A DNA stretch of 64,000 nt from Candidatus Sodalis endolongispinus (GTDB lineage: Bacteria > Pseudomonadota > Gammaproteobacteria > Enterobacterales > Enterobacteriaceae), in the NCBI RefSeq assembly GCF_018777395.1, contig NZ_JAFJYC010000001.1, positions 1,178,001 through 1,242,000 on the forward strand, written 5' to 3'. A program made the translations under genes and the position numbers. This document shows, piece by piece, positions 1-9,216 of the stretch. The notes under the pieces are model-generated. The model did no database searches. It had not been told where the DNA came from and worked only from the letters and a program-made list of their open reading frames with translations. Numbering within the stretch: position 1 is the first letter of the stretch; each line of letters opens with the position of its first letter.

Positions 1-702
1 TTCGCACCGTTAACCGCGCGCGCGCGACGGCACGTTAGCGGTTAACGTACGCAATAAGGGAGCAGAAAAATGCCATATGATAGACAATTACGATGAGAAC
101 GCAATCATGTAACTCTCAATAATAATCATAGACAAATGTTTACGGCGCGTTCAGGCTTACTTAAGGAAATTTTTTATTAACTATTAAGCCTATGAAAAAC
201 TTAACTTCGCTAAGTTAAATTTTTATCAGCCAAGTAAATACGTTGGCGACAGGTGCGGCATCAGGCGCAATCGGTGACCCGCACCTGCAGGGAATGCGTT
301 TACGGATGAGCGGATTATCGTCACCGCGGCCGCTTGCAGCGGCGGCGGGGCGGGCCGGCCACGCTCAGGGGGAGGCGTGCAATGGGCCGCCTCATTCCTC
401 TCTCGCTGGAGGAACAAAGTATCAGCGTACCTGAATCGTTGGCGCTATATGGCGCTTAAAGTGCGACGCGTTTCAGCCGGAAGTCAGCGCGAAAGCAGCG
501 CGGGGAGAAAAATTGCCCATCGGCATCACCATAGGTCACACCCCAGCGCAACGAAGAGCCCCTGCCCCAGAAAACGCACCGGACGAGTGCCGTCAGCCCG
601 CGAAAATGCGTTGTGCATGACGCCAGCCAGGCAAATAATGCCGTCAGCGGCAGCTAACCACCACCGGCAAACACAGCGCAGGCGGCATCCGGCGAGAGGG
701 CT
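1..702. other. Intergenic stretch without a supported gene
   Basis: No reading frame here resembles a known protein. In E. coli the gene beyond asd is glgB; no glgB remnant is visible. The first 50 bases hold an inverted repeat (arms near 8-17 and 39-48, GTTAACCGC/GCGGTTAAC) around an alternating CG tract. An AT-rich hairpin (TTAACTT at 201-207, AAGTTAA at 212-218) is followed by a short T run and could be a weak plus-strand terminator for a gene left of the window. Confidence 0.5.
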
Positions 703-1809
703 TTAATGTGCCAACTGGCGCAGCATACGGCGCAGAGGCTCGGCGGCGCCCCACAATAGCTGGTCGCCGACGGTAAAGGCCGAAAGATACTCCGGGCCCA
801 TATTCAATTTCCGCATCCGGCCGACCGGGGTTTTCAGCGTGCCGGTCACCGCTGCCGGCGTCAGCTCCCGCATCGACAATTCGCGATCGTTGGGCACCAC
901 GGTCACCCAATCGTTATGGGTGGCGAGCAGTTGCTCAATTTCCGCCAGCGGCACATCCTTCTTTAGCTTCAGCGTAAACGCCTGGCTATGGCAGCGCAGA
1001 GCGCCTATACGCACGCACAGCCCGTCCACCGGTATCGGCTGGCGGGTATTGAGTATTTTGTTGGTTTCCGCCTGAACTTTCCACTCTTCGCGACTCTGAC
1101 CGTTTTCCAGCTGCTTGTCGATCCAGGGGATCAGGCTACCGGACAGCGGTACGCCAAAATTATCCGTCGGCAGGGTACCGCTGCGGGTCAATTCGGTAAC
1201 CCGACGTTCGATATCCAAAATGGCCGATGCTGGATCCTGCAACGGCTTGGCTACCGCGCCATGTAATTTCCCCATTTGTACCAAAAGCTCGCGCATATGG
1301 CGCGCACCGCCGCCGGATGCCGCCTGATAGGTGGCCACCGAGGCCCATTCCACCAAATCTTGGGCAAACAAACCGCCCAGCGACATCAGCATCAGACTCA
1401 CGGTGCAATTACCGCCGACAAAAGTTTTTATGCCGCGTTCCAGCCCTTGCTGGATCACGGCCTGATTGACGGGATCCAGGATGATAATCGCGTCATCGCG
1501 CATACGCAGCGACGACGCCGCATCAATCCAATAGCCCTGCCAGCCGATTTCACGCATCTGGGGATAGATTTCGTTGGTATAATCGCCGCCCTGGCAGGTG
1601 ACAATAATGTCCAGCGCGCTGAGCGCCGCCAGATCCCGCGCATCTTGCAGCACACCCTGCTGACCGTTCACCGCCGGTGCCGGCTGGCCATGCTGGGAAG
1701 TGGAAAAAAAAACCGGGCGGATGGCGTCAAAATCGCGCTCTTCGGTCATGCGCTGCATTAGCACTGAACCGACCATACCGCGCCAGCCGATAAAACCAAC
1801 GTTTTTCAT
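703..1809 (-). CDS. asd: Aspartate-semialdehyde dehydrogenase
   Basis: Makes aspartate 4-semialdehyde from aspartyl phosphate with NADPH, the branch point to lysine/diaminopimelate, threonine and methionine; cytosolic. The 368-residue product matches the enterobacterial Asd length (about 367). It opens with the Rossmann segment [13 protein letters not shown] and carries the active-site cysteine in GGNCTVSLM near residue 136. ATG at 1809 is preceded by an AGGA-type ribosome site. It diverges from yhgN as in E. coli. No damage is seen. With dapF in the same window, it suggests that diaminopimelate for the cell wall is still made. Confidence 0.97.
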   Translation of the reverse strand: MKNVGFIGWRGMVGSVLMQRMTEERDFDAIRPVFFSTSQHGQPAPAVNGQQGVLQDARDLAALSALDIIVTCQGGDYTNEIYPQMREIGWQGYWIDAASSLRMRDDAIIILDPVNQAVIQQGLERGIKTFVGGNCTVSLMLMSLGGLFAQDLVEWASVATYQAASGGGARHMRELLVQMGKLHGAVAKPLQDPASAILDIERRVTELTRSGTLPTDNFGVPLSGSLIPWIDKQLENGQSREEWKVQAETNKILNTRQPIPVDGLCVRIGALRCHSQAFTLKLKKDVPLAEIEQLLATHNDWVTVVPNDRELSMRELTPAAVTGTLKTPVGRMRKLNMGPEYLSAFTVGDQLLWGAAEPLRRMLRQLAH

Positions 1810-2017
1810 GTTTAACTGTCCTGCCGTAGGGGGGTGACAAACTTTTCCGCGTGCTCTTACTGCGAAGCCTCAGCAGGAAACACTGTGTCCACCTTACAAA
1901 ATCTGGCCGAAACGCCGCAAGTGAAATTATTCGATTTTAAGCCCTTTTTCAGCAACGGCACTTATACTCTTCCCCTGTCGTTGCCGGGCCGCCGGCGCTA
2001 AGGACGTCGAGGTGATA

Positions 2018-2611
2018 ATGAGCGAAATGATATCGGCTACCGTTTTGTTATTTTTGATTATGGATCCTTTGGGCAATTTGCCCATTTTCATGTCGGTGCT
2101 TAAACATTTGGAGCCGAAGCGGCGGCGTATTATCGTCATCCGGGAAATGCTGATAGCGCTGCTGCTAATGCTGATTTTTTTGTTCGCCGGCGAGCATATT
2201 CTGTCGTTCCTCAGCCTGCGCACTGAAACGGTGTCGATCTCCGGCGGCATTATTTTATTTTTAATCGCCATCAAAATGATCTTTCCGTCCCAAGAAGGCA
2301 ACAGCTCCGGCCTGCCGGCGGGAGAGGAGCCGTTTTTGGTGCCGCTGGCGATTCCGCTGGTCGCCGGGCCGTCTATCCTTGCGGCATTGATGCTGCTGTC
2401 GCATCAATATCCTCAACAAATTAACCATTTGGTATTGGCGTTGCTGATAGCCTGGGGCCTGTCGGTGGTCATACTGATGCTATCAAACGTCTTTTTACGC
2501 TTGTTGGGCAATAAAGGCGTCAGCGCCCTTGAGCGGTTAATGGGGTTATTGCTGGTGATGATCTCGACCCAAATGTTTTTGGACGGCGTCCGCGCCTATC
2601 TGCGCGCCTGA
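2018..2611 (+). CDS. yhgN: MarC-family inner membrane protein YhgN
   Basis: MarC/UPF0056 family membrane protein of unproven function, about 197 residues with six hydrophobic segments. The N-terminus (ILIMDPLGN-like segment, then FMSVLKH and EPKRRR) and the motif SGLPAGEEPF are nearly the E. coli YhgN sequence. The frame is open from a GTG at 2012, but ATG 2018 aligns with the family start and has GAGGT four bases upstream, so 2018 is chosen. It lies divergent to asd and convergent with the gntT pseudogene, as in E. coli. Confidence 0.93.
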   Translation: MSEMISATVLLFLIMDPLGNLPIFMSVLKHLEPKRRRIIVIREMLIALLLMLIFLFAGEHILSFLSLRTETVSISGGIILFLIAIKMIFPSQEGNSSGLPAGEEPFLVPLAIPLVAGPSILAALMLLSHQYPQQINHLVLALLIAWGLSVVILMLSNVFLRLLGNKGVSALERLMGLLLVMISTQMFLDGVRAYLRA

Positions 2612-2693
2612 TTGAGAAAAATTATCGCCGGTCGATTGACCGGGCGCAAGCGTAGTCAAGCAGGCCGGGTAAGGAGCCGGCAGGCGGACCAGC

Positions 2694-2735
2694 TAAAAAA
2701 AGCCCGGCGGGCACACTGCCACGCCGGACTGCGGG
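2694..2735 (-). terminator. Rho-independent terminator after gntT
   Basis: Read on the minus strand, a GC-rich hairpin (CCGGCGTGGCA pairing with TGCCCGCCGG) is followed by seven T residues. It lies directly downstream of the gntT stop codon. Confidence 0.75.
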
Positions 2736-2761
2736 TGTTACCACGTGCAATTCGCTAAAGC

Positions 2762-4079
2762 TTAAATCACCATATTCAGCAGCAGACAGCCCACTAGGCC
2801 GCTGACCGCGATGATGGTTTCCAGCACCGACCAGGAGCGGATGGTCTCGCCGATGGTCAGGTTGAAATACTCCTTGAACAGCCAGAAACCGGGGTCATTA
2901 ACGTGAGAAAAGATTACGCTGCCGTAGCCGACGGCGATGACCATCAGCTCGGGGCTGACGCCGGTGGTGGCGATAAGCGGTGCGGCGATACCGCCGGCGG
3001 TAATTGCGGCAACCGTCGCCGAACCCAGCGCAATGCGCAGCGTAGCGGCGATGGTCCAGGCGAGCAACAGCGGTGAAATAGTGCTGCCTTCCATCAGCGA
3101 GGCGATGTATTTATCCACGCCGCTGTCCACCAGAACCTGTTTGAACGCCCCGCCACCGCCGATAATCAAGAGCATCATGGCGATAATTTTTATGGAATCG
3201 GTAATGGTATTCATCACCTCATTCATAGAACGGCCGCGATTGAGGCCGAACGTGAAAATGGCAATCAGCACGGCGATTAACGTGGCCATAATCTGGTCGC
3301 CGAAAAACTCGGTACAAGCCAAGATGGGATTGCCCGCCGGTAATACCATTTCGGTAACGGAACGCAGCGCCATCAATACTACCGGCACCAGCGAAGTCCA
3401 GACGCTGACGGCAAAACTCGGCATCTCCTGCTCGGTAAATTTTTTTGGATTGTACAAACCTTCCGGAACCGGCTTGTCAATATGGCGCAGGAAACGTGAA
3501 TACACCGGCCCGGCCAGAATCACCGTCGGGATAGCGAGAATGGTGCCGTACAACAGCGTTCCGCCCATATCCGCGTGGAAGATTGCGGCAATGGCGGTAG
3601 GGCCCGGATGCGGCGGCAGGAAACCGTGCGTTACCGACAGCGCGTCGGCCATCGGCCACGCCCACGTACAACAGCGAAATGCGCGCGTTAGCGGCGATAC
3701 TGAACACCAGCGGCAGCATCAGCACAAAACCAATCTCGTAGAACAGCGCGAAACCGACGGTAAACCCCGTTAATACCACCGCCCATTGAATATAGCGCTC
3801 ACCAAATTTGTCGATAAGCGTGGTGGCAATACGTTGAGCGCCGCCGCAGTCCGCCAGCAGTTTTCCCAACATGGCGCCGAAACCCATAATCAGCGCCAGG
3901 CTGCCGAGCGTGCCGCCAACGCCGTTTTTGATCGATCCGATGACTTTATTGACCGGCATGCCCTGTAGGACCCCAACCGCCAGTGCAACCAGGATTAACG
4001 CGATGAAACCGTTCAATTTGAATCGGATCATCAGTAGCAACAGGAGTGCTACTCCAATGGCAACAATAAAAAGTGGCAT
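2762..4079 (-). pseudogene. gntT: High-affinity gluconate permease, frameshifted
   Basis: Gluconate:H+ symporter of the GntP family (family length about 438 residues). The first part reads from ATG 4079 to LLYVGV, where the frame breaks; the rest (MADALSVTHGF to LLLNMVI) continues in another frame to the stop at 2762. One extra G near 3655-3663 explains the shift, because removing it restores LLYVGVPMADALSVTHGF. Both halves are otherwise well conserved, so the lesion is young. The sequence resembles GntT more than GntU. The gluconate kinase gene gntK, expected beside it, is absent. Confidence 0.93.
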
Positions 4080-4166
4080 GATATTTCCCCAATGGATATC
4101 TGTCCGAACCGGTGAGTCGCGCGCCGGTCAATCGGTGATAGTCTTCAAATCATATCTTACGAGATG

Positions 4167-4182
4167 ATGTTACCGGTAACAT
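4167..4182. promoter_or_regulatory. GntR operator in front of gntT
   Basis: Perfect 16-bp palindrome ATGTTACCGGTAACAT, matching the known enterobacterial GntR/IdnR operator. It sits 88 bp upstream of the gntT start. A weaker partial match (ACGTTACCG) lies near 4317. Both the repressor gene and the permease gene are broken, so this is a regulatory fossil unless another GntR/IdnR-family protein uses it. Confidence 0.85.
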
Positions 4183-4289
4183 TGCGCGCTAAGGAATTGA
4201 TAGGGGAATTATATTAGCTTTTTGGGAGCGGGATCATATTCTGCTCAGGGGCACAACGTCAGCGGCGTTGCCCGGTTTGCGAAGTAAGG

Positions 4290-4323
4290 GAAAAAAACGG
4301 GCGGCCAGTAACGCGAACGTTAC
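4290..4323 (-). terminator. Possible terminator after gntR
   Basis: On the minus strand, GTAACG-TTCG-CGTTAC forms a six-pair hairpin with a stable TTCG loop. A run of seven Ts follows after a gap of about 10 bases. The gap is unusual, so the call is weak. The same inverted repeat could instead be a degenerate operator. Confidence 0.35.
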
Positions 4324-4352
4324 CGCGAAAAGTCGCCTGCTCCTTGGGCGGG

Positions 4353-5348
4353 TTAAATGCTTTCCCCGGCCAGCAACGTGAAACCGACGTCGATTTGCCC
4401 GTTGGCGCGCGGTTCGCCCCGCAGGCAGGCCAGGAGGCAGTCGGCGCTCAGGCGCCCCATTTTCTCACGGGGGGTGAGTACGCTGGCCAAGCGCGGATGA
4501 ACCACGCGGGAGAAGTCGTGACCGTGAAAACCGGCTATCGCCATCTTGTCGGGCACGGCTATCCCCTTGGCGCTGGCATTCAAACAATGCGTCAATAGCC
4601 AAGTCGTCATTGGTGCTGATTATGCCGTTGATACCGGGATATTCCCGCTGCGCCTGACGCAGTAATTCCACGCCGGCGGAATAGTTGGAGGAGTCCGCCA
4701 TCATGACGCTATAGGCGGGCAGGCCGGCATCGCGCATGGCTTGCTCATAGCCTTGCTGCTTAATTATGGTACGTTCATCCTGTCGGGCGCCGAAATACAC
4801 TACCTGATGATGCCCACGCTCGACAATAAGCCGGGTCATTTGCCGTGCCGCCTCGAAATTATTAAACCCCACCGCCATATCCAGACAAGGGGAGACGCAA
4901 TCCATGATCTCCACCACTGGAATGCCGGCCACTTCGATCATTTTGAGCGTGCGGGGGGTATGATGGCGTTCGGACAGGATGAGGCCGTCGATATTATAAG
5001 ACAGCAGCGAGGTCAGCCGCAGCTCTTCCAGCTCCGGCGAATAACCGTAGTGCGCCAGCATGGTCTGATAGCCATTGGCATCGGTGACCTGCTCGATCCC
5101 GCGCAGGACTTCGGCGAACACCTGATTGGTCAGCGAAGGCAGCAAAACGCCGATAGCGCGGCTGGTGGCGTTGGAGAGGATATCCGGCGCCCGGTTAGGG
5201 ATATACCCCAGTCTATCAAGCGCCGCGGCAATCTTCTCCTGCAGCGCCTGAGAAACCCTATCCGGATCGCGCAGATAACGACTCACCGTCATTTTGGTTA
5301 CCCCAACCTGATCGGCGACATCCTGCAGTCCCGGCCTTTTTTCTTCAT
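4353..5348 (-). pseudogene. gntR: Gluconate operon repressor GntR, two frameshifts
   Basis: LacI-family repressor of gluconate genes (about 331 residues in E. coli). From ATG 5348 the frame begins MKKK and is lost at once: the A tract has six As where seven would give MKKKRPGLQDVADQVGV. The main body then reads from TKMTVSRYLRDP through the sugar-binding domain to FECQRQG. There a run of four Gs (4563-4566), one more than needed, shifts the frame again. The C-terminus KGIAVPDKMAIAGFHGH to GFTLLAGESI follows in a third segment. Both lesions lie in homopolymers. The helix-turn-helix and ligand-binding residues are still recognisable. Confidence 0.93.
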
Positions 5349-5424
5349 TATTAACTTGTTAACCTCCGCCGACGATTCAGCCAAGTTTAACAAAAAAAAC
5401 CGCAACCGAGTATTTTTATCCCAG

Positions 5425-6120
5425 TCAAACCGGGGGCAGATCAAACAGCAGTACTTCGCTGTCGTCGTGTGCAGCCAGTGTAACCCGGCTTTCTTCCACC
5501 ACCGCGAGCGCATCGCCGGTCGTCAATTTGACATCATTCACCGTCAGCGCGCCGGAGATAACCTGTAGCCACATCAGACGGCCGGGGGCGATGGGCAGCG
5601 AGTCCGACCGCCCGCGGGGGAGCGCCCAGCGGGTCAGGGTCATATCCTGGAACACCCGCAGCGAGCCATCGCGGCCGTCGGGCGATAGCACTAATTGGCG
5701 GCCTTAGGGCGCCGCAAAGCGACGTTGTTCGTAGCGCGGCGGCAGTCCGGTTTGCGCCGGCGTTATCCAGATTTGATAAAGATGTAAGGGCGCATCGTCG
5801 CGGGCATTGTATTCGGAGTGGCGGATCCCGGTCCCGGCGCTCATGATCTGAAACTCGCCGGCCTGAATGTGGGCCTGATTGCCCATACTGTCCCGGTGCG
5901 CGACCGTGCCGGAACGCACATAGGTCTGGATTTCCATATCTTTATGAGGGTGAGTGCCAAATCCCTTACCGGGGGCGATGGTGTCTTCGTTTATCACCCG
6001 TAACGCGGAGAACCCCATGAAATCCGGGTGATAGTAATCGGCAAAGGAAAAGCTATGCCAGTTGGTCAGCCAGCCGTGTTGAGCATAACCGCGATCATTG
6101 GCGGCGCGCAGGGTATTCAT
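5425..6120 (-). pseudogene. yhhW: Pirin-family protein YhhW (quercetin dioxygenase), nonsense mutation
   Basis: Bicupin pirin family; E. coli YhhW is a quercetinase of about 231 residues. The frame runs from ATG 6120 (GAGGAG upstream) through the metal-site region GFGTHPHKDMEIQTYV and SAGTGIRHSE. It is interrupted by an in-frame TAA at 5704-5706, where the E. coli protein has Gln, so CAA to TAA is the likely change. The same frame then continues with RQLVLSPDGRDGSLRV to SEVLLFDLPPV. Only one lesion is seen. Without readthrough the product would be the N-terminal cupin alone. Confidence 0.9.
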
Positions 6121-6378
6121 ACTCAATTCTCCTCACTATTTTCTTCCAGTCTAACCGCGACCAGAAAGAATAATAGCGGAAAAATATCATCGATAAGTTC
6201 AAAAAATTAGAACCAAAATGTCGCATCAATGGACAAACCGGGGAAAAAAAAGCCAGCGCACAGGCTGGCTGAAATTACTGGAAGCAATGTGAGCAATGTC
6301 GTGCTCCCGTGCCAGTATCGCAATGGCCGGTAAGCACGACAATAGTAATCATTATCATTCGCACTTGTAAAGATCTTT

Positions 6379-7185
6379 TTACTGCCTGCCCAGATACATT
6401 GTCCGCAGATAACGGGGAACCGCGTCGTCCTCGTTGCTGCCGATGATCTCCAGGGCCGGCAATGCCTCCTTGAGACGCTGCTGGGCGTTTTGCATGATGC
6501 AGCCTTTACCAGCCATCGCCAGCATTTCTTGATCATTCATCCCATCGCCGAAAGAAATGCAATCCTGCAGTTTATAGCCCAGCAAACCGGCCACTTGCCG
6601 CAGCGCGTGCCCCTTGGAAACCCCGCCCGCCATGACCTCCAGGCAAACCGGCAGTGAAAAGCTGACGTTGACCCGATCGCCCCAGCGCGCATTGAGCGCC
6701 TCTTCCAATACCAGCAGCTGCTGATGATCGTCGCAGGTGAAATACACTTTGCAAATGCCGTCCGTGGGCAGTCCACCTTGCTGATACACCTGATATTTGA
6801 AGGTGGATTCGCGGAAAAAATCTTCCTGATCGGCGCGATTGCGGTTCATAAACCATTCATCATTGTGAAAGACATTGGTCAGGATTTTCGGGTCCTGATG
6901 CACTACGCTAAACAACTCTCCAGCAATGTCCTCGTCCAGATTGTGGGAGAAGATCAGCTCGCCGGCGGTGTTGTGCACCCGCGCGCCGTTAGAGGTTATC
7001 ATATAGGCGTCAATTTCCAGATTGGCGCGCATCTGCGCTACATCCACATGGTGGCGGCCGGTGGCGAACACGAAGTGGATCCCGCGCGCGGTCAGCAGCT
7101 GCAGGGTTTGTTTGGTGTAGGGGGTAAGCCTGTGGGCCGGTGAAAGCAGTGTGCCATCTAGATCGGACGCAACAATATGAAACAT
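6379..7185 (-). CDS. yigL: HAD-superfamily phosphatase YigL
   Basis: Cof-type HAD phosphatase; E. coli YigL hydrolyses pyridoxal phosphate and sugar phosphates in the cytosol. The product has 268 residues, as in the family. Motif I is VASDLDGTLLSP, the conserved Thr/Ser region lies in FVFATGRHH and MITSNGARV, and motif IV is FGDGMNDQEMLAMAG. The frame is open upstream to 7230, but ATG 7185 (MFHIVASDLDG) aligns with the family start. It follows pldB on the same strand, as in E. coli, and appears intact. Confidence 0.94.
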   Translation of the reverse strand: MFHIVASDLDGTLLSPAHRLTPYTKQTLQLLTARGIHFVFATGRHHVDVAQMRANLEIDAYMITSNGARVHNTAGELIFSHNLDEDIAGELFSVVHQDPKILTNVFHNDEWFMNRNRADQEDFFRESTFKYQVYQQGGLPTDGICKVYFTCDDHQQLLVLEEALNARWGDRVNVSFSLPVCLEVMAGGVSKGHALRQVAGLLGYKLQDCISFGDGMNDQEMLAMAGKGCIMQNAQQRLKEALPALEIIGSNEDDAVPRYLRTMYLGRQ

Positions 7186-7231
7186 GGGGCGATATAACCT
7201 CTGGTGTATGCGGCGAAACCAGCGCCGCAAA

Positions 7232-8227
7232 TTAATGATGCCGCATAAAGAAATCAGCGATTATCGTGAGCGCCTGCGCGCGCAGCGGGTCTGTCTCGAA
7301 TAAAATTTCGTGACGCGCGCCAGCCATCGTTATCGGGCCGTTATTTTCACAAGGATGACCCGCCCGGGCCATGGCCTGACAGAACGCCCAATGGCTACGG
7401 TTGTCGACGATTTTTTCTTCTCCGGCCTGCAGCAGCAGCACCGGCGTGGTGATAGACCCGGCCTGCGCCAACACCTGCTGGCCGGCCAACATGCCTTCAC
7501 GCACCCAATGGTAAGTGGGGCCGCCCAGCTGCAGCTCCGGGTAATCGGCGTAATAGCGCAAATTGCGGCGATAACGCTGACAGCTATGCGTCAGCATATT
7601 GACCATGAACGGCCGGGGCCGCCAGGCGCCGGTGCCTACCGCATAGCGATCGCGCATGGCCGGCCGCGCTTCCGCCCACTCCAGGATCCGCCAGGCCATC
7701 CAGCGCGGCATCGGCAAGCGCAGCCCGAACATGGGTGCGCACAGCGCGGCGGCGTGGCAAGCGTCCGGCTGCTCGGCCAGAAACAGCGCCAATATGGCGC
7801 CGCCCATGGAGTGCGCCAGCGCGAAGCGCCGACGGTAGCCGGCCGGTTGGACAACCCGCTGCCAGAAGTGGGCGAAATCGCTGACATAATCAGCGAACTG
7901 CAATACATGCCCGCGGTGGCTGTCCGCCAGCAATCGCCCGGAAAGCCCTTGTCCACGGTGATCAATAATCAATACATCATAGCCGCACTGGAACAGATCA
8001 TAAGCCACTTCCGGGTATTTGACATAGCTTTCAATACGGCCGGTGCTGATGACCACCACTTTATCATGGTCGGGGGCACAAAAGCGCACAAAGCGGATCG
8101 GCAGCGACTGCGCGCCGGCAAATTCCCCTTCTTCCCGCCCGCGCCAAAAATCCAGCAGCTCGCCGGCGGAGAAGGCGGCAAATTGCCGTTCGCGGGTTAG
8201 CCACGCCGCGTTACGCACCCGGCACAT
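7232..8227 (-). CDS. pldB: Lysophospholipase L2
   Basis: Alpha/beta hydrolase that deacylates lysophospholipids at the inner membrane. The product has 331 residues (340 in E. coli). It has the oxyanion/strand region VLIIDHRGQGLSGR, the nucleophile elbow AHSMGGA and the catalytic-His region GARHEILFE. The N-terminus differs from E. coli, with ATG at 8227 followed by a charged stretch up to FAAFSAGELLDFW. It starts 14 bp after the rhtC stop; E. coli has rhtB between these two genes, so rhtB has been deleted. Confidence 0.93.
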   Translation of the reverse strand: MCRVRNAAWLTRERQFAAFSAGELLDFWRGREEGEFAGAQSLPIRFVRFCAPDHDKVVVISTGRIESYVKYPEVAYDLFQCGYDVLIIDHRGQGLSGRLLADSHRGHVLQFADYVSDFAHFWQRVVQPAGYRRRFALAHSMGGAILALFLAEQPDACHAAALCAPMFGLRLPMPRWMAWRILEWAEARPAMRDRYAVGTGAWRPRPFMVNMLTHSCQRYRRNLRYYADYPELQLGGPTYHWVREGMLAGQQVLAQAGSITTPVLLLQAGEEKIVDNRSHWAFCQAMARAGHPCENNGPITMAGARHEILFETDPLRAQALTIIADFFMRHH

Positions 8228-8241
8228 CGCCCGGCAACGTC

Positions 8242-8868
8242 TCAGCGCGACAGAATGAGATTAATGCCGAAGCCGGCAAACAACACCCCGGCCACGCCAT
8301 CAATCCAGCGCGCAAGACGCTGATAGCCGCGGCGCATCGCCGGCAGGGCGAATACCACCGCCACCAGGGAAAACCACAAAAGGGTTTCACCTAAAATCAG
8401 GGCAAATATCCCCAAGCGGGCGCCGGCGCCAACATCATCGCCAACGAAGAGCGAGAATACGCTACCAAAGTAAATGACCGCCTTGGGGTCGGCCAGATTG
8501 GTTAACAAACCGCGCAAAAAACGATGTTCCCGACCAGCACCAGCGGCAACCTCCATCGTCGGCACGGCACCCGCGGGTGCCTGTCGGCGCGCGGCGCGCA
8601 TCAATTGCCAGCCCATCCAGCAAAGATACAGACCGCCGCCGACGGTAATCAGGCTGTGCAGCCATGCCATGCGGCTTAACAGCAAATGCAGCCCCAACAG
8701 CGCCACCGCCGCCCAGATGGCTACCCCGAGGGTGATGCCCAGGACGCCGTACATCGCCTGGCGGCGCGAGCGGCTGGCGGCCGTCTGCGAGACGAAAAAG
8801 AAATCGGGACCGGGCGACATCAGGGCAATCAGGTGCACCAGCGCCACGGTAACAAACAGCATAAACAT
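8242..8868 (-). CDS. rhtC: Threonine efflux protein RhtC
   Basis: LysE/RhtB-family amino-acid exporter in the inner membrane, 208 residues with about six hydrophobic segments. Diagnostic family segments are SPGPDFFFVSQTA near the start, GVLGITLGV, and LLTNLADPKAVIYFGSVF in the middle. The sequence is closest to E. coli RhtC rather than RhtB. ATG 8868 has AGGA upstream. It lies between recQ and pldB as in E. coli, but without rhtB. No lesion is seen. Confidence 0.93.
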   Translation of the reverse strand: MFMLFVTVALVHLIALMSPGPDFFFVSQTAASRSRRQAMYGVLGITLGVAIWAAVALLGLHLLLSRMAWLHSLITVGGGLYLCWMGWQLMRAARRQAPAGAVPTMEVAAGAGREHRFLRGLLTNLADPKAVIYFGSVFSLFVGDDVGAGARLGIFALILGETLLWFSLVAVVFALPAMRRGYQRLARWIDGVAGVLFAGFGINLILSR

Positions 8869-8915
8869 AGTTTTCCTGCTCCAGAAATAAAACGCCCAGG
8901 CATAATGCCCCGCGC

Positions 8916-9162
8916 GTCAGGGAGTGACGATAACCACACATGGCGTTATATAAATCATAGCCATGACGCCCCCATGTCAGAGGGTGACGGTAACCGCGCA
9001 TGGCGTTAAATAATCATAGCCATGACGCCCCCATGTCAGAGGGTGACGGTAACCGCACATGGCGTTAAATAAATCATAGCCATGCCCCACGTCAGAGGGT
9101 GACGGTAGCCTCACATGGCGTTAAATAAATCAAAAACCATGGCGCCACGCGCGTCAGAGGGG
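8916..9162. repeat. Tandem repeat array, unit about 60 bp, four copies
   Basis: GTCAG-containing units begin at 8916, 8976, 9035 and 9091, and a fifth partial unit begins at 9153. Each carries GAGGGTGACGGTAACC, ATGGCGTTAAATAAATCATA and, in most, GCCATGACGCCCCCAT. Within a unit ATGGCGT and ACGCC(CC)AT are inverted, so each could form a hairpin. The array fills the recQ-rhtC gap and contains no coding frame. Confidence 0.9.
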
Positions 9163-9216
9163 ATTTACCCGGGACGACGCTGCCAAAGCCTGGCGAACCT
9201 GTCGGCCTTACCGCCG

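Noticed and set aside
1..50. Replication or recombination site at the CG-alternating inverted repeat
   Set aside because: Only one inverted repeat with a CG run is seen; no DnaA boxes or dif-like core, and the window edge cuts the context.
8916..9162. Possible CRISPR array
   Set aside because: Whole units are similar, with no unique spacers between short identical repeats, and no cas genes are near.
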